A DNA stretch of 64,000 nucleotides from Desulfonatronum lacustre DSM 10312 (GCF_000519265.1 NZ_KI912608.1:1-64000); one strand, 5' to 3'; numbered from the stretch's first letter, positions 18,000-28,137 are shown. The notes: generated from the sequence alone by a model not told the origin. Numbers and translations: made by a program.

Positions 18000-18764
18000 A
18001 TGTCCTCCCCAGTCGTGCATGCCCAGGGCGTGTGTTGCGCCTATGACGGACATCCCGTCCTGGAAGACGTGGAATTGCGTGTGCGCCAGGGAGACTTTTT
18101 GGCCGTGTTGGGGCCCAACGGCGGAGGCAAGACCACGCTGCTCAAAGTCTTGCTGGGCATCCTGAGGCCACACAAGGGCGTCGTCTCCGTGCTTGATGCG
18201 GCCCCTGGGAAAATGTCCCGCAAGGTGGGGTACGTTCCGCAGCACACCAATGTTCACACCCAGTTCCCCGTTACGGTTGAAGATGTGGTGCTGCTTGGTC
18301 GTCTGCCTCACCGTACCTTTTGGCGCGGTTTCGACGCTGCAGACCGGGGGGCGGCGCGCCAAGCCCTGGAGCGGGTGGGCATGTGGGATTTGCGTGGTCG
18401 GCGCATCGGCCGGCTTTCCGGCGGTCAGCGGCAACGTGTCTTTATCGCCAGGGCGCTGGCCAACGCACCGGAATTGCTCTTCCTGGACGAACCCACGGCC
18501 AGCGTGGACCGGGACTTTCAGACCGCGCTCTACGATTTGCTCAAGGAATTGAACGTCTCCATGACCATCATCGTGGTCAGCCACGACCTCTCCATTCTCT
18601 CCAGTTACGCCACGTCCGTGGCCTGCGTGAACAAGACGCTGTATTACCACGACCGGGCCGAGTTCACCCAGACCATGCTTGAATCCGTCTATCACTGCCC
18701 CGTGGAGCTGGTGACCCACGGGCCGGTGCCCCACCGGGTGCTCAGGGAACATCGCTGCTCATGA
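18000..18764 (+). CDS. znuC: Zinc ABC transporter ATP-binding protein ZnuC
   Basis: A 254-residue cytoplasmic ATPase. Walker A is GPNGGGKTTLLK, the signature is RLSGGQRQRVFIARAL, Walker B is LLFLDEPTASVD, and the H-loop is VSHD. It lies 11 bp after znuA and overlaps znuB by four bases (ATGA), so it belongs to the same operon. The C-terminal His-containing tail (HCPVELVTHGPVPHRVLREHRCS) is common in zinc-type ATPases. Confidence 0.93.
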   Translation: MSSPVVHAQGVCCAYDGHPVLEDVELRVRQGDFLAVLGPNGGGKTTLLKVLLGILRPHKGVVSVLDAAPGKMSRKVGYVPQHTNVHTQFPVTVEDVVLLGRLPHRTFWRGFDAADRGAARQALERVGMWDLRGRRIGRLSGGQRQRVFIARALANAPELLFLDEPTASVDRDFQTALYDLLKELNVSMTIIVVSHDLSILSSYATSVACVNKTLYYHDRAEFTQTMLESVYHCPVELVTHGPVPHRVLREHRCS

Positions 18765-19573
18765 CGCCGGATTTTTTCCAGTACGAGTTCATGCGCAACG
18801 CCTTGACGGCCTGTTTGCTGATCAGCGTCTGTTGCGGGGTGATGGGGGCCCTGGTGGTGGTTAATCGTTTGGTTTTTCTTTCCGGCGGGATCGCCCACGC
18901 CTCCTATGGCGGGGTGGGGGCGGCAATCTATCTGGGCGCTTCGCCGTATCTCGGGGCCGCGTTGTGCGCATTGCTGGCTTCCCTGGTCATGGGCGGGGTC
19001 AGCCTGGGCGCGAAACATCGCAGCGACTCCACCATCGGCGTGATCTGGGCCGTGGGTATGGCCGCGGGGATCATCCTGGTGGACATGACCCCCGGGTACA
19101 ACGTGGATTTGATGAGTTACCTGTTCGGGAGCATTCTGTTGGTGCCCGATACCAACCTGTGGCTGATGGCCGCGTTGAATTTGGTGGTGCTGGGCTGGGC
19201 GCGGCTTTTCTATCACGACCTGCTGGCCATGTCCTACGACGAGGAACACGCCCGGGTCATGGGCGTCCCGGTACGCGGCTTGTATTTCAGCCTTCTGGCC
19301 CTGGCCGCGTTGACCGTGGTCACGGTCATCCAGGCCGTGGGCCTGATCCTGGTCATCGCGCTGTTGACCATTCCGGCCGTGATGGCGGAAGGGTTCGCAA
19401 GGTCACTGGGAACCATGATGGTTTGGTCCGTGCTGCTGAGCACAGTGTTCTGCGTGAGCGGATTGCTTCTGGCCTACTACCTGAATCTGACCGCCGGCGC
19501 GGCCATCGTCATGGTGGCGGCCGGTGGGTTCTTCATATCTCGTTTTTTTGGAAAAATGAGAGGAACAACTTAA
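18761..19573 (+). CDS. znuB: Zinc ABC transporter permease ZnuB
   Basis: A 270-residue inner-membrane permease of the ABC-3 family with about eight hydrophobic segments, including FLSGGIAHASYGGVGAAIYLG and the cytoplasmic coupling region DEEHARVMGVPVRGLYF. Its ATG overlaps the znuC stop. It is the last host gene before the heptamer repeat and the transposon. Confidence 0.92.
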   Translation: MTPDFFQYEFMRNALTACLLISVCCGVMGALVVVNRLVFLSGGIAHASYGGVGAAIYLGASPYLGAALCALLASLVMGGVSLGAKHRSDSTIGVIWAVGMAAGIILVDMTPGYNVDLMSYLFGSILLVPDTNLWLMAALNLVVLGWARLFYHDLLAMSYDEEHARVMGVPVRGLYFSLLALAALTVVTVIQAVGLILVIALLTIPAVMAEGFARSLGTMMVWSVLLSTVFCVSGLLLAYYLNLTAGAAIVMVAAGGFFISRFFGKMRGTT

Positions 19574-19603
19574 AACCATTGACACGCTCCTCAATAAAAT
19601 ATC

Positions 19604-19691
19604 CCCTCAGCCCTCAGCCCTCAGCCCTCAGCCCTCAGCCCTCAGCCCTCAGCCCTCAGCCCTCAGCCCTCAGCCCTCAGCCCTCAGCCCT
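19604..19691. repeat. Heptamer tandem repeat, left half
   Basis: Twelve perfect copies of CCCTCAG (19604-19687) plus CCCT. The matching tract at 57262-57290 continues it on the far side of the transposon, so before insertion one array of about 15 units separated znuB from glmS. The array starts 30 bp after the znuB stop and has no coding capacity. Confidence 0.95.
19687..19691. repeat. Target site duplication, left copy (GCCCT)
   Basis: GCCCT here and at 57262-57266 directly flank the transposon termini, the 5-bp duplication expected of Tn7. Because the target is itself a heptamer repeat, the match has less weight than usual, but the register is exact. Confidence 0.82.
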
Positions 19692-19840
19692 TGTGGGAGG
19701 AAAATAAAGTTGGTAACTTTTGTCGCTGGGAAGTAAGCAAATACGGGCAGTGAAATTTCTGAAAAAAAATAAAGTTGGTAACAAATCGCTTACTCTCACT
19801 GTCAGACTGCCAAATTTTGTAAAATAAAGTTGGTAACTTT
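19692..19840. repeat. Left transposon end with three TnsB-type sites
   Basis: Three direct copies of AAAATAAAGTTGGTAAC lie at 19701-19717, about 19767-19783 and 19821-19837. The first begins nine bases inside the terminus. Three spaced sites at the left end is the Tn7 arrangement. They point the same way and are inverted relative to the right-end sites. Confidence 0.92.
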
Positions 19841-20428
19841 TGTAATTGATTTGACTATCAGCTACCGCTTGTAGTGTGGTAGCAAACCAAAATTGTCAAT
19901 GCCTTGTGCTGTGACCGACCTTTTTTTTGCCCGTGTCCCGTTATCCTGCTCCCAGCAGATCACCCCAAAGCAACCTTCGCCTTGCACTCAGCTGATATCT
20001 TGCCCTCTTCTCTCATGTTATGAACTCCATGTAGATTGTCCAGTTAGACCACAGACCACTGTACTAAAAAAAAACATAACCATGCTCGGCAAATCATTAA
20101 ATAATTAATGATTTGCCTTCTGTGGCCAAGGCTGTTCATTTAACTCATTCCCCCCTTGTGCATTGGCGTATAAGACGTCAAGCAAAATAGAATGCATTCC
20201 GGCACTTGCAAAAGGTATCGTCCTGAGCTACGGCAATTGTCAAAATAAACTTCTTTGATAGGCTAGGATGCCGTTTTCTTGTTGCATTATGCTATTCCGA
20301 TGAAATGACCAGCTATCCTTGCAAAGTAGGGAAAGTATTTGGGCGATGTGGATATATCAGGAAAGTCTAATTACAAATTAAACAATATCAATCTTGAATT
20401 GAAACGTTAATGATTTGGAGGTGATTTG
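19841..20428. other. Left-end noncoding stretch
   Basis: About 590 bp between the last left-end TnsB site and the first cargo gene. Short open frames here have no recognisable product or good ribosome site. It contains the perfect palindrome at 20088-20117 and becomes AT-rich toward 20400. No gene is supported. Confidence 0.7.
20088..20117. repeat. Perfect 13-bp-arm palindrome
   Basis: GGCAAATCATTAA, spacer ATAA, TTAATGATTTGCC. The arms match without error. There is no T run directly after it on either strand, so it is not a standard terminator. It could be a regulator site, a fossil recombination site or a bidirectional stem. Confidence 0.75.
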
Positions 20429-21436
20429 ATGTCGCAGATAGATGAAACGAAGAAAGCATTTGAGAGGATGCAAAATTTTGATGTCTCATTATTGCCAAGA
20501 AGTGGTGATTTGGGCCAAGAGCTGTCTTTTTCTGCTGCAGTCGAACCAGCCAAAAGATTAATAGAATTGTACTCAAGAATAAGTCTTTCTGCATTGGATG
20601 ATTTTCCTGAATCTGAACTTAATGGTTTAGAAAACCACGCAAACGCTGATTACAATCATTTTAAAAATATAATTGACTTTAAGGTTCAAGGAACACCAAA
20701 CCCAGATCAAGTTAGAGACCAATACGTAAAAGCCATTGAAAATAGGTATGCACCAAGCTTCCAAAAACTAAAAGATATAATATCGTATTCTGCTTGTAGA
20801 ACAACAGATTTTAGACTCATAGAGCATGAAGCACGTGGCGTTTTTCAGAAAATTGAAGATAAATCTGAAGAAGTAACCCGACAGCTAGAACAATCAAAAG
20901 AGCAGGCTGAGAGTATTCTTGAAGAAATACGTAAAGTTGCTGCTGAACAAGGTGTATCTCAACAAGCAATATATTTTAAAGAAGAGCATGTTTTTCATGA
21001 CAATGAAGCAAAAAAATGGTTGAAATATACTCTAATAATGGCTTGTATTTTAGCTGGTATCTCACTTTTGTTTGTACTTGCAAGTAAATGGGATTGGCTT
21101 TCCCCCAAGGATAATTACGAGGCTCTCCAACTTATAGCGAGCAAAGTTTTTATTTATGCAACTTTATCCTATCTACTCTACTTAGCTGGTAAGAATTTTC
21201 TAAGTCACAAACATAATGCAGTTCTTAATAAGCATAGACAAAATGCGCTTATGACTTTTAAGGCAATCAGTGATGCTGGAAACACTCAAGAATGTAAAGA
21301 AATAATTTTGGCTCAAGCATCTTATTGCATGTTTAACCCTCAAGAGACTGGATATATAAAAGTAGTTTCCGGTGATGGGAGAATGAAGACGTTCTTGGAG
21401 TCAATACCTAAGACTACAGTTAAAATAGACAGCTAG
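20429..21436 (+). CDS. Unknown coiled-coil membrane protein
   Basis: Not recognised. 335 residues from ATG 20429, which has TTGGAGGTGA five bases upstream. The first ~190 residues are hydrophilic and helical, with a likely coiled coil around residues 135-180 (QKIEDKSEEVTRQLEQSKEQ). Two hydrophobic segments follow (YTLIMACILAGISLLFVLAS and VFIYATLSYLLYLAG), then a cytoplasmic-looking tail of about 85 residues. Base composition is AT-rich, like other cargo. It stands 91 bp ahead of the Wadjet-like operon in the same direction, so it may be an accessory or an unrelated cargo gene. Confidence 0.8.
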   Translation: MSQIDETKKAFERMQNFDVSLLPRSGDLGQELSFSAAVEPAKRLIELYSRISLSALDDFPESELNGLENHANADYNHFKNIIDFKVQGTPNPDQVRDQYVKAIENRYAPSFQKLKDIISYSACRTTDFRLIEHEARGVFQKIEDKSEEVTRQLEQSKEQAESILEEIRKVAAEQGVSQQAIYFKEEHVFHDNEAKKWLKYTLIMACILAGISLLFVLASKWDWLSPKDNYEALQLIASKVFIYATLSYLLYLAGKNFLSHKHNAVLNKHRQNALMTFKAISDAGNTQECKEIILAQASYCMFNPQETGYIKVVSGDGRMKTFLESIPKTTVKIDS

Positions 21437-21527
21437 CAGATATTAAATTTAATATTATCTTTGATTACTAAGACGATCGAGACTGTAGATTCATATCTTT
21501 GCTGAGATTTAAGTAAAGAGAAAAATC

Positions 21528-22979
21528 TTGGATTATGCCATGACAAATTTTCTGCCCATTATAACCCGTCAACAACAAAATGCATTACTTATAAGACCGA
21601 TCATCGAGATTGAGGTGGAAAAACGCCTCCTATTCGGGGGGCTAGGGATTGATCCCGACATGATTGATACACAGTATCTCGTACTTCAACTCATAGACTA
21701 TATAGCTGAACGCAACGCTACCGATGAAGGAGCAAGGCGTGATGATATATACGAGACCTGCGGCCAAATGGTACTAGACATGGCACCTAATGCCACTGAA
21801 GACGAAGTGAGGTTGATTCTTCGCAAGGTTTTGGATCGTTTAATTAATGCTCCAAACAAGCGATCAAAGTTCATCTTTAACTACTTTGATGGCGAAGAGA
21901 GGAAATTCCGGGAGCACTCGTTCTGGCTTGTGGAATTCAAACAAAATCACGTCCATGAGCCATACGCCTATTATGTGACCGTGGAGGCGATGACCCTCTT
22001 TGCATCCATGCTCAGCGTGAACCTCATGCTACAGCAGGAGGCCCATGATGCCATGATCTCCCGTCTCCTTGAAAAGGGTCGCATCGAGGAGTCTGTCGTT
22101 ATGGCCCAGAGCGCGAGACAGATTTCCAGGGATATGAGTTTTTTGCTACGCCAAAAGGTTCTGCTTATTCAGCGAAACCCCCGGTATGAACAGTGGATTG
22201 ACGAGGTGTCGCCTTCAATCACCGAGGCACGTCAGCACATCTCGGGGCGTTTGGAAGAGGAGGGTGCGATTTTACGGCAGATAGCATTCATTATGGAGAC
22301 TTCTGAAGGGGAAAAATTGGAACGATTGGTGCAATTGAATGAGATCGTCCAGGAGTGCCGCAACAGGCACAATGACCTCTACATCAAAGTACTACAAACT
22401 TTGGAGAGTTATTTGGAGCACCAACTTACTGCCTTGCACACGATTAAGCCCTCGACTCTGCCTGATTTGGAAACTCAAATCTTACCGGAACTCATGACTC
22501 GACCTCTTGCGGATCTCCTCCGGATGTCGAAAGAGAAGAGCTATGTGTTTTCCGCAGTGGAGTCTCCCAAAATCCTTGACCTTTTGACATTGTTTGAAGC
22601 ATTGCTAGAGGCCCAGAGACGTGAACAGGGTCGACCTGTCGAGGACGAGCAGTGGGAGCAGATAGATGTGGAGGCCCTTTTTCGTGATCGTTTCACCATG
22701 GAGCGACAAAAGTTCATCCATGACAAGGTGGTGCAGATTCTGCGATCAAGCGGGAAGGTGAGCATCCTAGATATTCTCACAATGATGGAAAATGACAAGA
22801 AATTTGAAGATGATGACCTGCTGTGCGCCATTTTTAAGATGGATTGTGCCTTTTCAGATCCGGAAATCTTTAAAGGCTTGGCGAGCCTAAATGGCGACTT
22901 CGCACATAGAGTAGCCTCGGGCAGCAACTTGTTGTTGGATCTTCGTCAAGATACGGAGGATAGAATAGGTGGAGTATGA
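21528..22979 (+). CDS. jetA: Wadjet-like protein JetA (kleisin-type subunit)
   Basis: A 483-residue soluble, mostly helical protein, first of four genes in the order of the Wadjet anti-plasmid system. In that family JetA is the kleisin (MukF/MksF-like) that links the SMC heads. The assignment rests mainly on its place before a KITE-like, an SMC-like and a TOPRIM-like gene. N-terminal winged-helix-like sequence (GIDPDMIDTQYLVLQLIDYIAERNA) and long helical segments agree. TTG at 21528 or ATG at 21540 could be the start; neither has a strong ribosome site. It overlaps jetB by 11 bases. I cannot assign the Wadjet subtype. Confidence 0.78.
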   Translation: MDYAMTNFLPIITRQQQNALLIRPIIEIEVEKRLLFGGLGIDPDMIDTQYLVLQLIDYIAERNATDEGARRDDIYETCGQMVLDMAPNATEDEVRLILRKVLDRLINAPNKRSKFIFNYFDGEERKFREHSFWLVEFKQNHVHEPYAYYVTVEAMTLFASMLSVNLMLQQEAHDAMISRLLEKGRIEESVVMAQSARQISRDMSFLLRQKVLLIQRNPRYEQWIDEVSPSITEARQHISGRLEEEGAILRQIAFIMETSEGEKLERLVQLNEIVQECRNRHNDLYIKVLQTLESYLEHQLTALHTIKPSTLPDLETQILPELMTRPLADLLRMSKEKSYVFSAVESPKILDLLTLFEALLEAQRREQGRPVEDEQWEQIDVEALFRDRFTMERQKFIHDKVVQILRSSGKVSILDILTMMENDKKFEDDDLLCAIFKMDCAFSDPEIFKGLASLNGDFAHRVASGSNLLLDLRQDTEDRIGGV

Positions 22980-23691
22980 CCCCACTGCGGGCAATGCGGC
23001 CCGCCTTATTCACAAGGCTCTCGCCCCCCGGCCTAATCCCCACAGGGATGATGTTTACCGAGGGTTGCTCAAACTTTATGCTGAAAACACCGATTTCCAA
23101 CTTCTCGTAAACAATATCGCCTACGGTTTTGAACTCAAGGTCCTTTACGGAACATCTTATGGTCTTGTACTTGGGGCGATGAGCAAGGACAGCAGATGCT
23201 CTGTACGTCTGACGGAAATTAACAATTACTTTAGCGAAGTAGATAAGGCAGCGCTGGTCATCTGCTTCGCGGTCGTGACTATGGCCTTTTTCCCTACAGC
23301 CCATGATTTGGAAGACCCCGATTTTACTCCCAAGCCACACTTACTTGACGACATTTTGTTTCACCTCAAGGGATTCATCGATCGGTTCGCAAACAAGGAA
23401 AAAAGTGACCCAGAGTCGGTTGATAAAATAATGAAACCTGGATGGCGGTTTCTCGCGGAACTCCCTGACGGAGAACCCGATAGCAAAAGTGGCTCCAAGT
23501 TCACCAAAAGCGGACTACTTCAGATCGTGGCGCGATTTCTTCGAAACTATGGGTTCCTCGAAGTGGATGAAGAAGATGGATTGGTCATCTACAACGCAAC
23601 ACAACGTTACAAGATTCACGCCAGGGAACTTCTTTTTAGCGAAATATTTCTGTGGATTTTGGATAATTCGGTAGAACAATCTAACCATTAG
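22969..23691 (+). CDS. jetB: Wadjet-like protein JetB (KITE-type subunit, DUF4194-like)
   Basis: 240 residues, corresponding in position and size to JetB, a MukE/MksE-like KITE protein that binds the kleisin. GTG at 22969 lies inside the end of jetA, with GGAGG nine bases upstream. Segments such as FKLYAENTDFQLLVNNIAYGFELKVLYG are not known to me as a motif; a winged-helix-like region lies near the end (SGLLQIVARFLRNYGFLEVDEEDGLVIYN). Function is inferred from the four-gene context. Confidence 0.75.
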   Translation: MEYDPTAGNAARLIHKALAPRPNPHRDDVYRGLLKLYAENTDFQLLVNNIAYGFELKVLYGTSYGLVLGAMSKDSRCSVRLTEINNYFSEVDKAALVICFAVVTMAFFPTAHDLEDPDFTPKPHLLDDILFHLKGFIDRFANKEKSDPESVDKIMKPGWRFLAELPDGEPDSKSGSKFTKSGLLQIVARFLRNYGFLEVDEEDGLVIYNATQRYKIHARELLFSEIFLWILDNSVEQSNH

Positions 23692-23724
23692 CTAGCCGGA
23701 AGATGGATAAAAGGCGAAAGAATT

Positions 23725-26700
23725 GTGAAACATCTGCTACGCTATTATTTACACAACGTCGGCGTCTCCAATGCTTGGTTCAACGATCTGCTCGTGGAAT
23801 GCTGCAACGAAACTTCAGAGAAGCCCCAGGACACGGTGATTGTTGCCGACAACCAGACTGGCAAGACAACAACCTTGTCGTTGCTCTTTACGGTACTTCA
23901 GCCGAACGAGCAGAGGTTCATTCAGGCATCTTCTCAGGATTCGAATCGTAAGTTCGCAGATTATTTTGATTCTACCTATTTGCGCCCTGGAATCATGGTT
24001 CTGGAATTTGATTCCGGAGCAACCAACGCCCGAGGGATTATTCCCGGTTTAGCTTTTGCCACAAAACATTTCCTAGTTGGACAAGTGGTGGTGATGGATG
24101 CACAGGGAGGGTATCAACGAAGATATTTCTCCATTCGTTGCCTGCGCGGCGTAACACTCAAGGCACTTATCCACGGGGATGAGCCATGTAAAGGTCTAGC
24201 ATTAAACGCTTTGGCATCATTATCCCACTTCAAAGAGTGGGTAGTAGAAATGCGGCAACGGTTCAGGGGCAGACGTGATGATCCAAACGCTGAATGTGAC
24301 TTCGAGATTTTCGACGCGCAAGGAGTCTGGATCAGACACCTGTGCGATTCATTCGGAATTGATCCAGAACTTGTAAACGTGCAGGTCCAGATGAACCTGC
24401 GTGAGGCTGGCATCAAGGATGCCGAAATGTTCAAATATAAAGATGAACGGGATTTCCTACGCAAGTTCATGAAGTTCTGCCTTAACGAGGGCGAGTCAGA
24501 TAAAGTGGTCGAATCAGTGCGGCAGGGCTTGGAGCGAATTAAAGAAATTCCCCGGTATGAGAAGATGCTCTTTGCGCTTGAGGCCATCCAGCTTAAGTTT
24601 CAGCCATTCAAAGAAGCTTCCGAACGCTTAGTCCAGGCCCAGGCTGCACTAGCTCAGGAGCAAAGCAAGGGGCTGGGGCTCAAGCGTGCTGCCGAACTGG
24701 AACGTGATTTGGCTCTTGTGGCCCAGAGTCAACACGAAGGAAATCTTCTGCGTGTAAAGGAGGATTGGGTGAAGGCCAATCAGGAGCTCGTCCAGACCCA
24801 GAATCAAATACGCGGCATCGAAGACTTTCAGCGTGGAGTCCAGCACCGCATATTTACAGAACAGTATGAGCAGGAGCGCAATAACTTAATGTTATTGAAG
24901 CGCCGCCATAACCTCCTTATGGCCCGAGAGGTGTTGAATAGCCTGGATACATTGCGGGCGCAGACTAAAAATTATCTCGAGTTGTTGAACCAAGAACAAG
25001 CAAGCATTGCAGATCTAGCTGAAGGAGTCATGGTCGCCGGTAGGGATTGTAAGGTTGCCATAACAAACAATGTTTATGAAATAAAGAGCGAAATCAGTAA
25101 ATTGGATGATGAGATCAAGAAGCTTGATTTAGAGGTGCGCGGATTTGCAACACAACGGAAGAAAGCAGGTCGCGAGTTATCCGATACGGTCTCTCTGGCC
25201 TCAAGTCTTGATCAGAAGCTGGAAAATGGGAAGTCCGAACGGGAGCACCTTGTCAAGAAGAATGTGCTGCTGGCGGACGAATCAGCGGCGGCTGGACTCA
25301 CACGTCTGAGGGTGCAGCGGCAGGCCCTTGACGCGGACGTGGCGGCTCTGGATGAACATGTCTCGGAGCTTCGCAAGGAGATTGCGAGGCTGGACAAAGA
25401 GATTGAGAACGCTAATCCACGGCTGGAGAAGCTTGGCGGGAACATTTTGGAGATCCAGAAACGTCTTGACAAAGAGGAGTCAACTGCGAAGCATCTGCGC
25501 GAATTGTGTCGGGAACTGGGACTTGCGGATACCACAGAAATCGACCTGAACTCGCCACTCATCAGGTCTGGCCTTGAGGAGCGGAGGTGTAAGACCGGTG
25601 AGTCCTTTGCCCGGTTGCACATTGAGAAGGAGGCGCTGGCAAAAGACAAACGATGCATCGAGAGCTTCCATGTCCGAGGGGTGGACCACGACGTGACAGC
25701 GGTCGTGGAGCAAATCCGTGCCCGCGGTGGAGACGCCATGCCATATAGTTTGTGGCTGGCTAAGCAGTATCCTGATGAACCTGCCCAGGCCAGAAATCTT
25801 TTTCTTTCAGATCCTGCCCGGTTTTCGGGAGTGCTGGTGCATACTAGTAAAAAATTTAATAAATTACGTGAAGATACAACCTTTTCTGAATCTTTGCCAT
25901 TAACACGGACAGTGACTGTCTCGCTCCCCAGTCTCGAAGACAGGTCTACGCTTGAGGATCAGTTCGTGCTTGGGCCTGATGGGGATGCACTCTATAATGA
26001 ACGTGCGGCGCAATTGCTTCTGCACGCGCTGGACGGCCAGGTGGCCGAGCTCGACCAGAATATCTCACAACTGGAAGGACAGCGGAATCGTTTTGATAGG
26101 CTACAGGCCGCGCTTGAAGCATGGAGCCAAGAGTTCGGAGATGGCAGGCTGAAGTACACTAGGGACTCCCTGGATCGGTTGAAAGAGGAAAAGGCCACGT
26201 TTCACCAGCGGTTGGCTGGTATAAAAAACAATATTATCGAAAAGAAGGATCTCCTTCATCAAAAGGAAGAAACAAAACGCGAGTTCATAGGGGAAGTTAA
26301 CTCAATCCTTTCGCTCCAAGATAGTGTCGAGCGCTACAAGAGAGAGCATGAAGATCATCGAGCTAAGTATGAGGAGAAACTGATTGAAGCAAACCACAAA
26401 ATCAAACAGTTAGAGCGAGAGCAGGAAGAACTGGATAAAGCCAGCGAGAAGGCTATCGCAATAAGCAAGCGGCTGGAGCAGGATAAATTGCCCCTTACGG
26501 CACGTCGCGGAAGCTTGTCCCAACAAATGCAGCAAATACATATGTCGCATGAGTTGATCCCTGGACAAGTTGTTGCCGAGTCCATCGAAGAGCTTATGGC
26601 AATTTATGAAAATCGATACACGCATTACCAAGCTGCGGCATCTGGAAAAGTCGTCCAGTACCAGGATTTGTTGAGGGCTTTAGAAAAACAGGTTCAAGAA

Positions 26701-28137
26701 AAAGAACAAACATTGAAGACGAAGTATGCCGATCTAGCGGAAGAAGAGATACGTGCGGTTCAAAGCGTGGACTTGACAGCCGACCTTTCACGGCTTTCTC
26801 CAAAACTTGAAGACCTGGAGCTCCAAGTTAATTATTTGTCCAAACAACGAGACAAGTTAGAAAATGAGAGGCAAAACTGGCGCAAGATTTGGAAGAAACA
26901 AAAGGAAGAGTACTGGCCTCCCGAGGACATGGACGAAACCAAAGCGACTACTGGATGTGTTGTCGCTCTATTGCAAGCTACTCAGCACCAGGAAAAGGAT
27001 ATTAACCATACATTGATTGCTCTTGCCGCAACCCGTTGTGAAATAGAGAAAGCACTTCAGGAATCTAAAGACCGGCATAATACCTTTGTGGTCGCTGTTC
27101 GCAGCCTTGAGATCATGGAACATCCCGAACTTGCTCCTGAACCTATTACGGGAACGCTTGAAACTGCTCAACTTGACGCAATAGTTGAAGCTGCAGTGAA
27201 AGGAAAAGTTGCTGCAGAACGAGAAGTAAACAAAGCACAAAATAAAGCTTTCTCCAGTCACAAGGAATTTCGTAATATTCTCGATGACGAGCAGGTCAGA
27301 AAATACGCACAGCACGAATGCGCGATCATAGCCGCCAATGGCGTTGAGCATTTTGACTCCTTCTGCGAACAGTCCGTGAATGTCTCCCAGCACCTTGCCA
27401 ATAGGATTCGGGCTGTGGACCAGATGATCCAGGATAAGGAAAGCGACATAGAGATTTGTGCTAAAGCCCTGCAAAAGCTGGTCGAAGACGGCATCCGACT
27501 TTTAAAGCGCGCCATGGGCATTACTATTCCTGGAGGTGTTGAACGCATCGGTGGGCAACCGATTCTCACTTTAAGGCAGGTTGCACTCGACCTGCAGGCT
27601 CCATTGTTTGATCTCATGAAAGAGCGCCTACGCCAGATGGTCAGGGACGGGGATTCTCCTGAGAACGGGCAAGCTATGGTGGCTAATACTCTCTGGCACA
27701 TCACGGCAGAACGAAGCAGAAGTCTACAGATCAAACTGCTCAAGCCGGAACCCACGCTTGATGGCTACAGCCTCGTGCCAGTTGGTAAGTTAGCATTATC
27801 AGGGGCCGAGGGGATCACTGTAGCCATGATGCTCTACTTGGTATCGGCCCGTCTTCGCGCTGAGGCCCACGGACGTCAAGTTGGGAGTTGCGGCGTCCTG
27901 CTCATGGACAACCCTTTTGGTGAGGCCAACAAGCCTTGGCTCGTGAAGATCCAACGTGCCTTGGCCCAGGCTATGGACATCCAGCTTATATATTTCAGCG
28001 GTGTCAAAGACCCAAATACTCTATATACGTTTTCGCGTCATATTCATATGCGTCAATCCGGTCGACTTGAGCGGACCACAGGGCGACAGTGTGTAGAGGC
28101 AATTCGTTTGCAGGTACATGAAGATGCTGGAACATAA
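23725..28137 (+). CDS. jetC: Wadjet-like SMC ATPase JetC
   Basis: A 1470-residue SMC/MukB-like ATPase. Walker A is ADNQTGKTTT (residues 41-50), with Asp where Gly is usual at the first position. Long coiled-coil arms fill roughly residues 280-1250. The C-terminal head carries the signature LALSGAEG (about 1357) and Walker B CGVLLMDNPFGEAN (about 1394), with Asn after the Asp as in many SbcC/JetC heads. In Wadjet the dimeric SMC motor extrudes plasmid DNA loops. GTG start; its stop overlaps jetD by 20 bases. Confidence 0.88.
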   Translation: MKHLLRYYLHNVGVSNAWFNDLLVECCNETSEKPQDTVIVADNQTGKTTTLSLLFTVLQPNEQRFIQASSQDSNRKFADYFDSTYLRPGIMVLEFDSGATNARGIIPGLAFATKHFLVGQVVVMDAQGGYQRRYFSIRCLRGVTLKALIHGDEPCKGLALNALASLSHFKEWVVEMRQRFRGRRDDPNAECDFEIFDAQGVWIRHLCDSFGIDPELVNVQVQMNLREAGIKDAEMFKYKDERDFLRKFMKFCLNEGESDKVVESVRQGLERIKEIPRYEKMLFALEAIQLKFQPFKEASERLVQAQAALAQEQSKGLGLKRAAELERDLALVAQSQHEGNLLRVKEDWVKANQELVQTQNQIRGIEDFQRGVQHRIFTEQYEQERNNLMLLKRRHNLLMAREVLNSLDTLRAQTKNYLELLNQEQASIADLAEGVMVAGRDCKVAITNNVYEIKSEISKLDDEIKKLDLEVRGFATQRKKAGRELSDTVSLASSLDQKLENGKSEREHLVKKNVLLADESAAAGLTRLRVQRQALDADVAALDEHVSELRKEIARLDKEIENANPRLEKLGGNILEIQKRLDKEESTAKHLRELCRELGLADTTEIDLNSPLIRSGLEERRCKTGESFARLHIEKEALAKDKRCIESFHVRGVDHDVTAVVEQIRARGGDAMPYSLWLAKQYPDEPAQARNLFLSDPARFSGVLVHTSKKFNKLREDTTFSESLPLTRTVTVSLPSLEDRSTLEDQFVLGPDGDALYNERAAQLLLHALDGQVAELDQNISQLEGQRNRFDRLQAALEAWSQEFGDGRLKYTRDSLDRLKEEKATFHQRLAGIKNNIIEKKDLLHQKEETKREFIGEVNSILSLQDSVERYKREHEDHRAKYEEKLIEANHKIKQLEREQEELDKASEKAIAISKRLEQDKLPLTARRGSLSQQMQQIHMSHELIPGQVVAESIEELMAIYENRYTHYQAAASGKVVQYQDLLRALEKQVQEKEQTLKTKYADLAEEEIRAVQSVDLTADLSRLSPKLEDLELQVNYLSKQRDKLENERQNWRKIWKKQKEEYWPPEDMDETKATTGCVVALLQATQHQEKDINHTLIALAATRCEIEKALQESKDRHNTFVVAVRSLEIMEHPELAPEPITGTLETAQLDAIVEAAVKGKVAAEREVNKAQNKAFSSHKEFRNILDDEQVRKYAQHECAIIAANGVEHFDSFCEQSVNVSQHLANRIRAVDQMIQDKESDIEICAKALQKLVEDGIRLLKRAMGITIPGGVERIGGQPILTLRQVALDLQAPLFDLMKERLRQMVRDGDSPENGQAMVANTLWHITAERSRSLQIKLLKPEPTLDGYSLVPVGKLALSGAEGITVAMMLYLVSARLRAEAHGRQVGSCGVLLMDNPFGEANKPWLVKIQRALAQAMDIQLIYFSGVKDPNTLYTFSRHIHMRQSGRLERTTGRQCVEAIRLQVHEDAGT

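Noticed and set aside
19604-19691. CRISPR array
   Set aside because: Repeat unit is only seven bases with no spacers; it is a simple tandem repeat.
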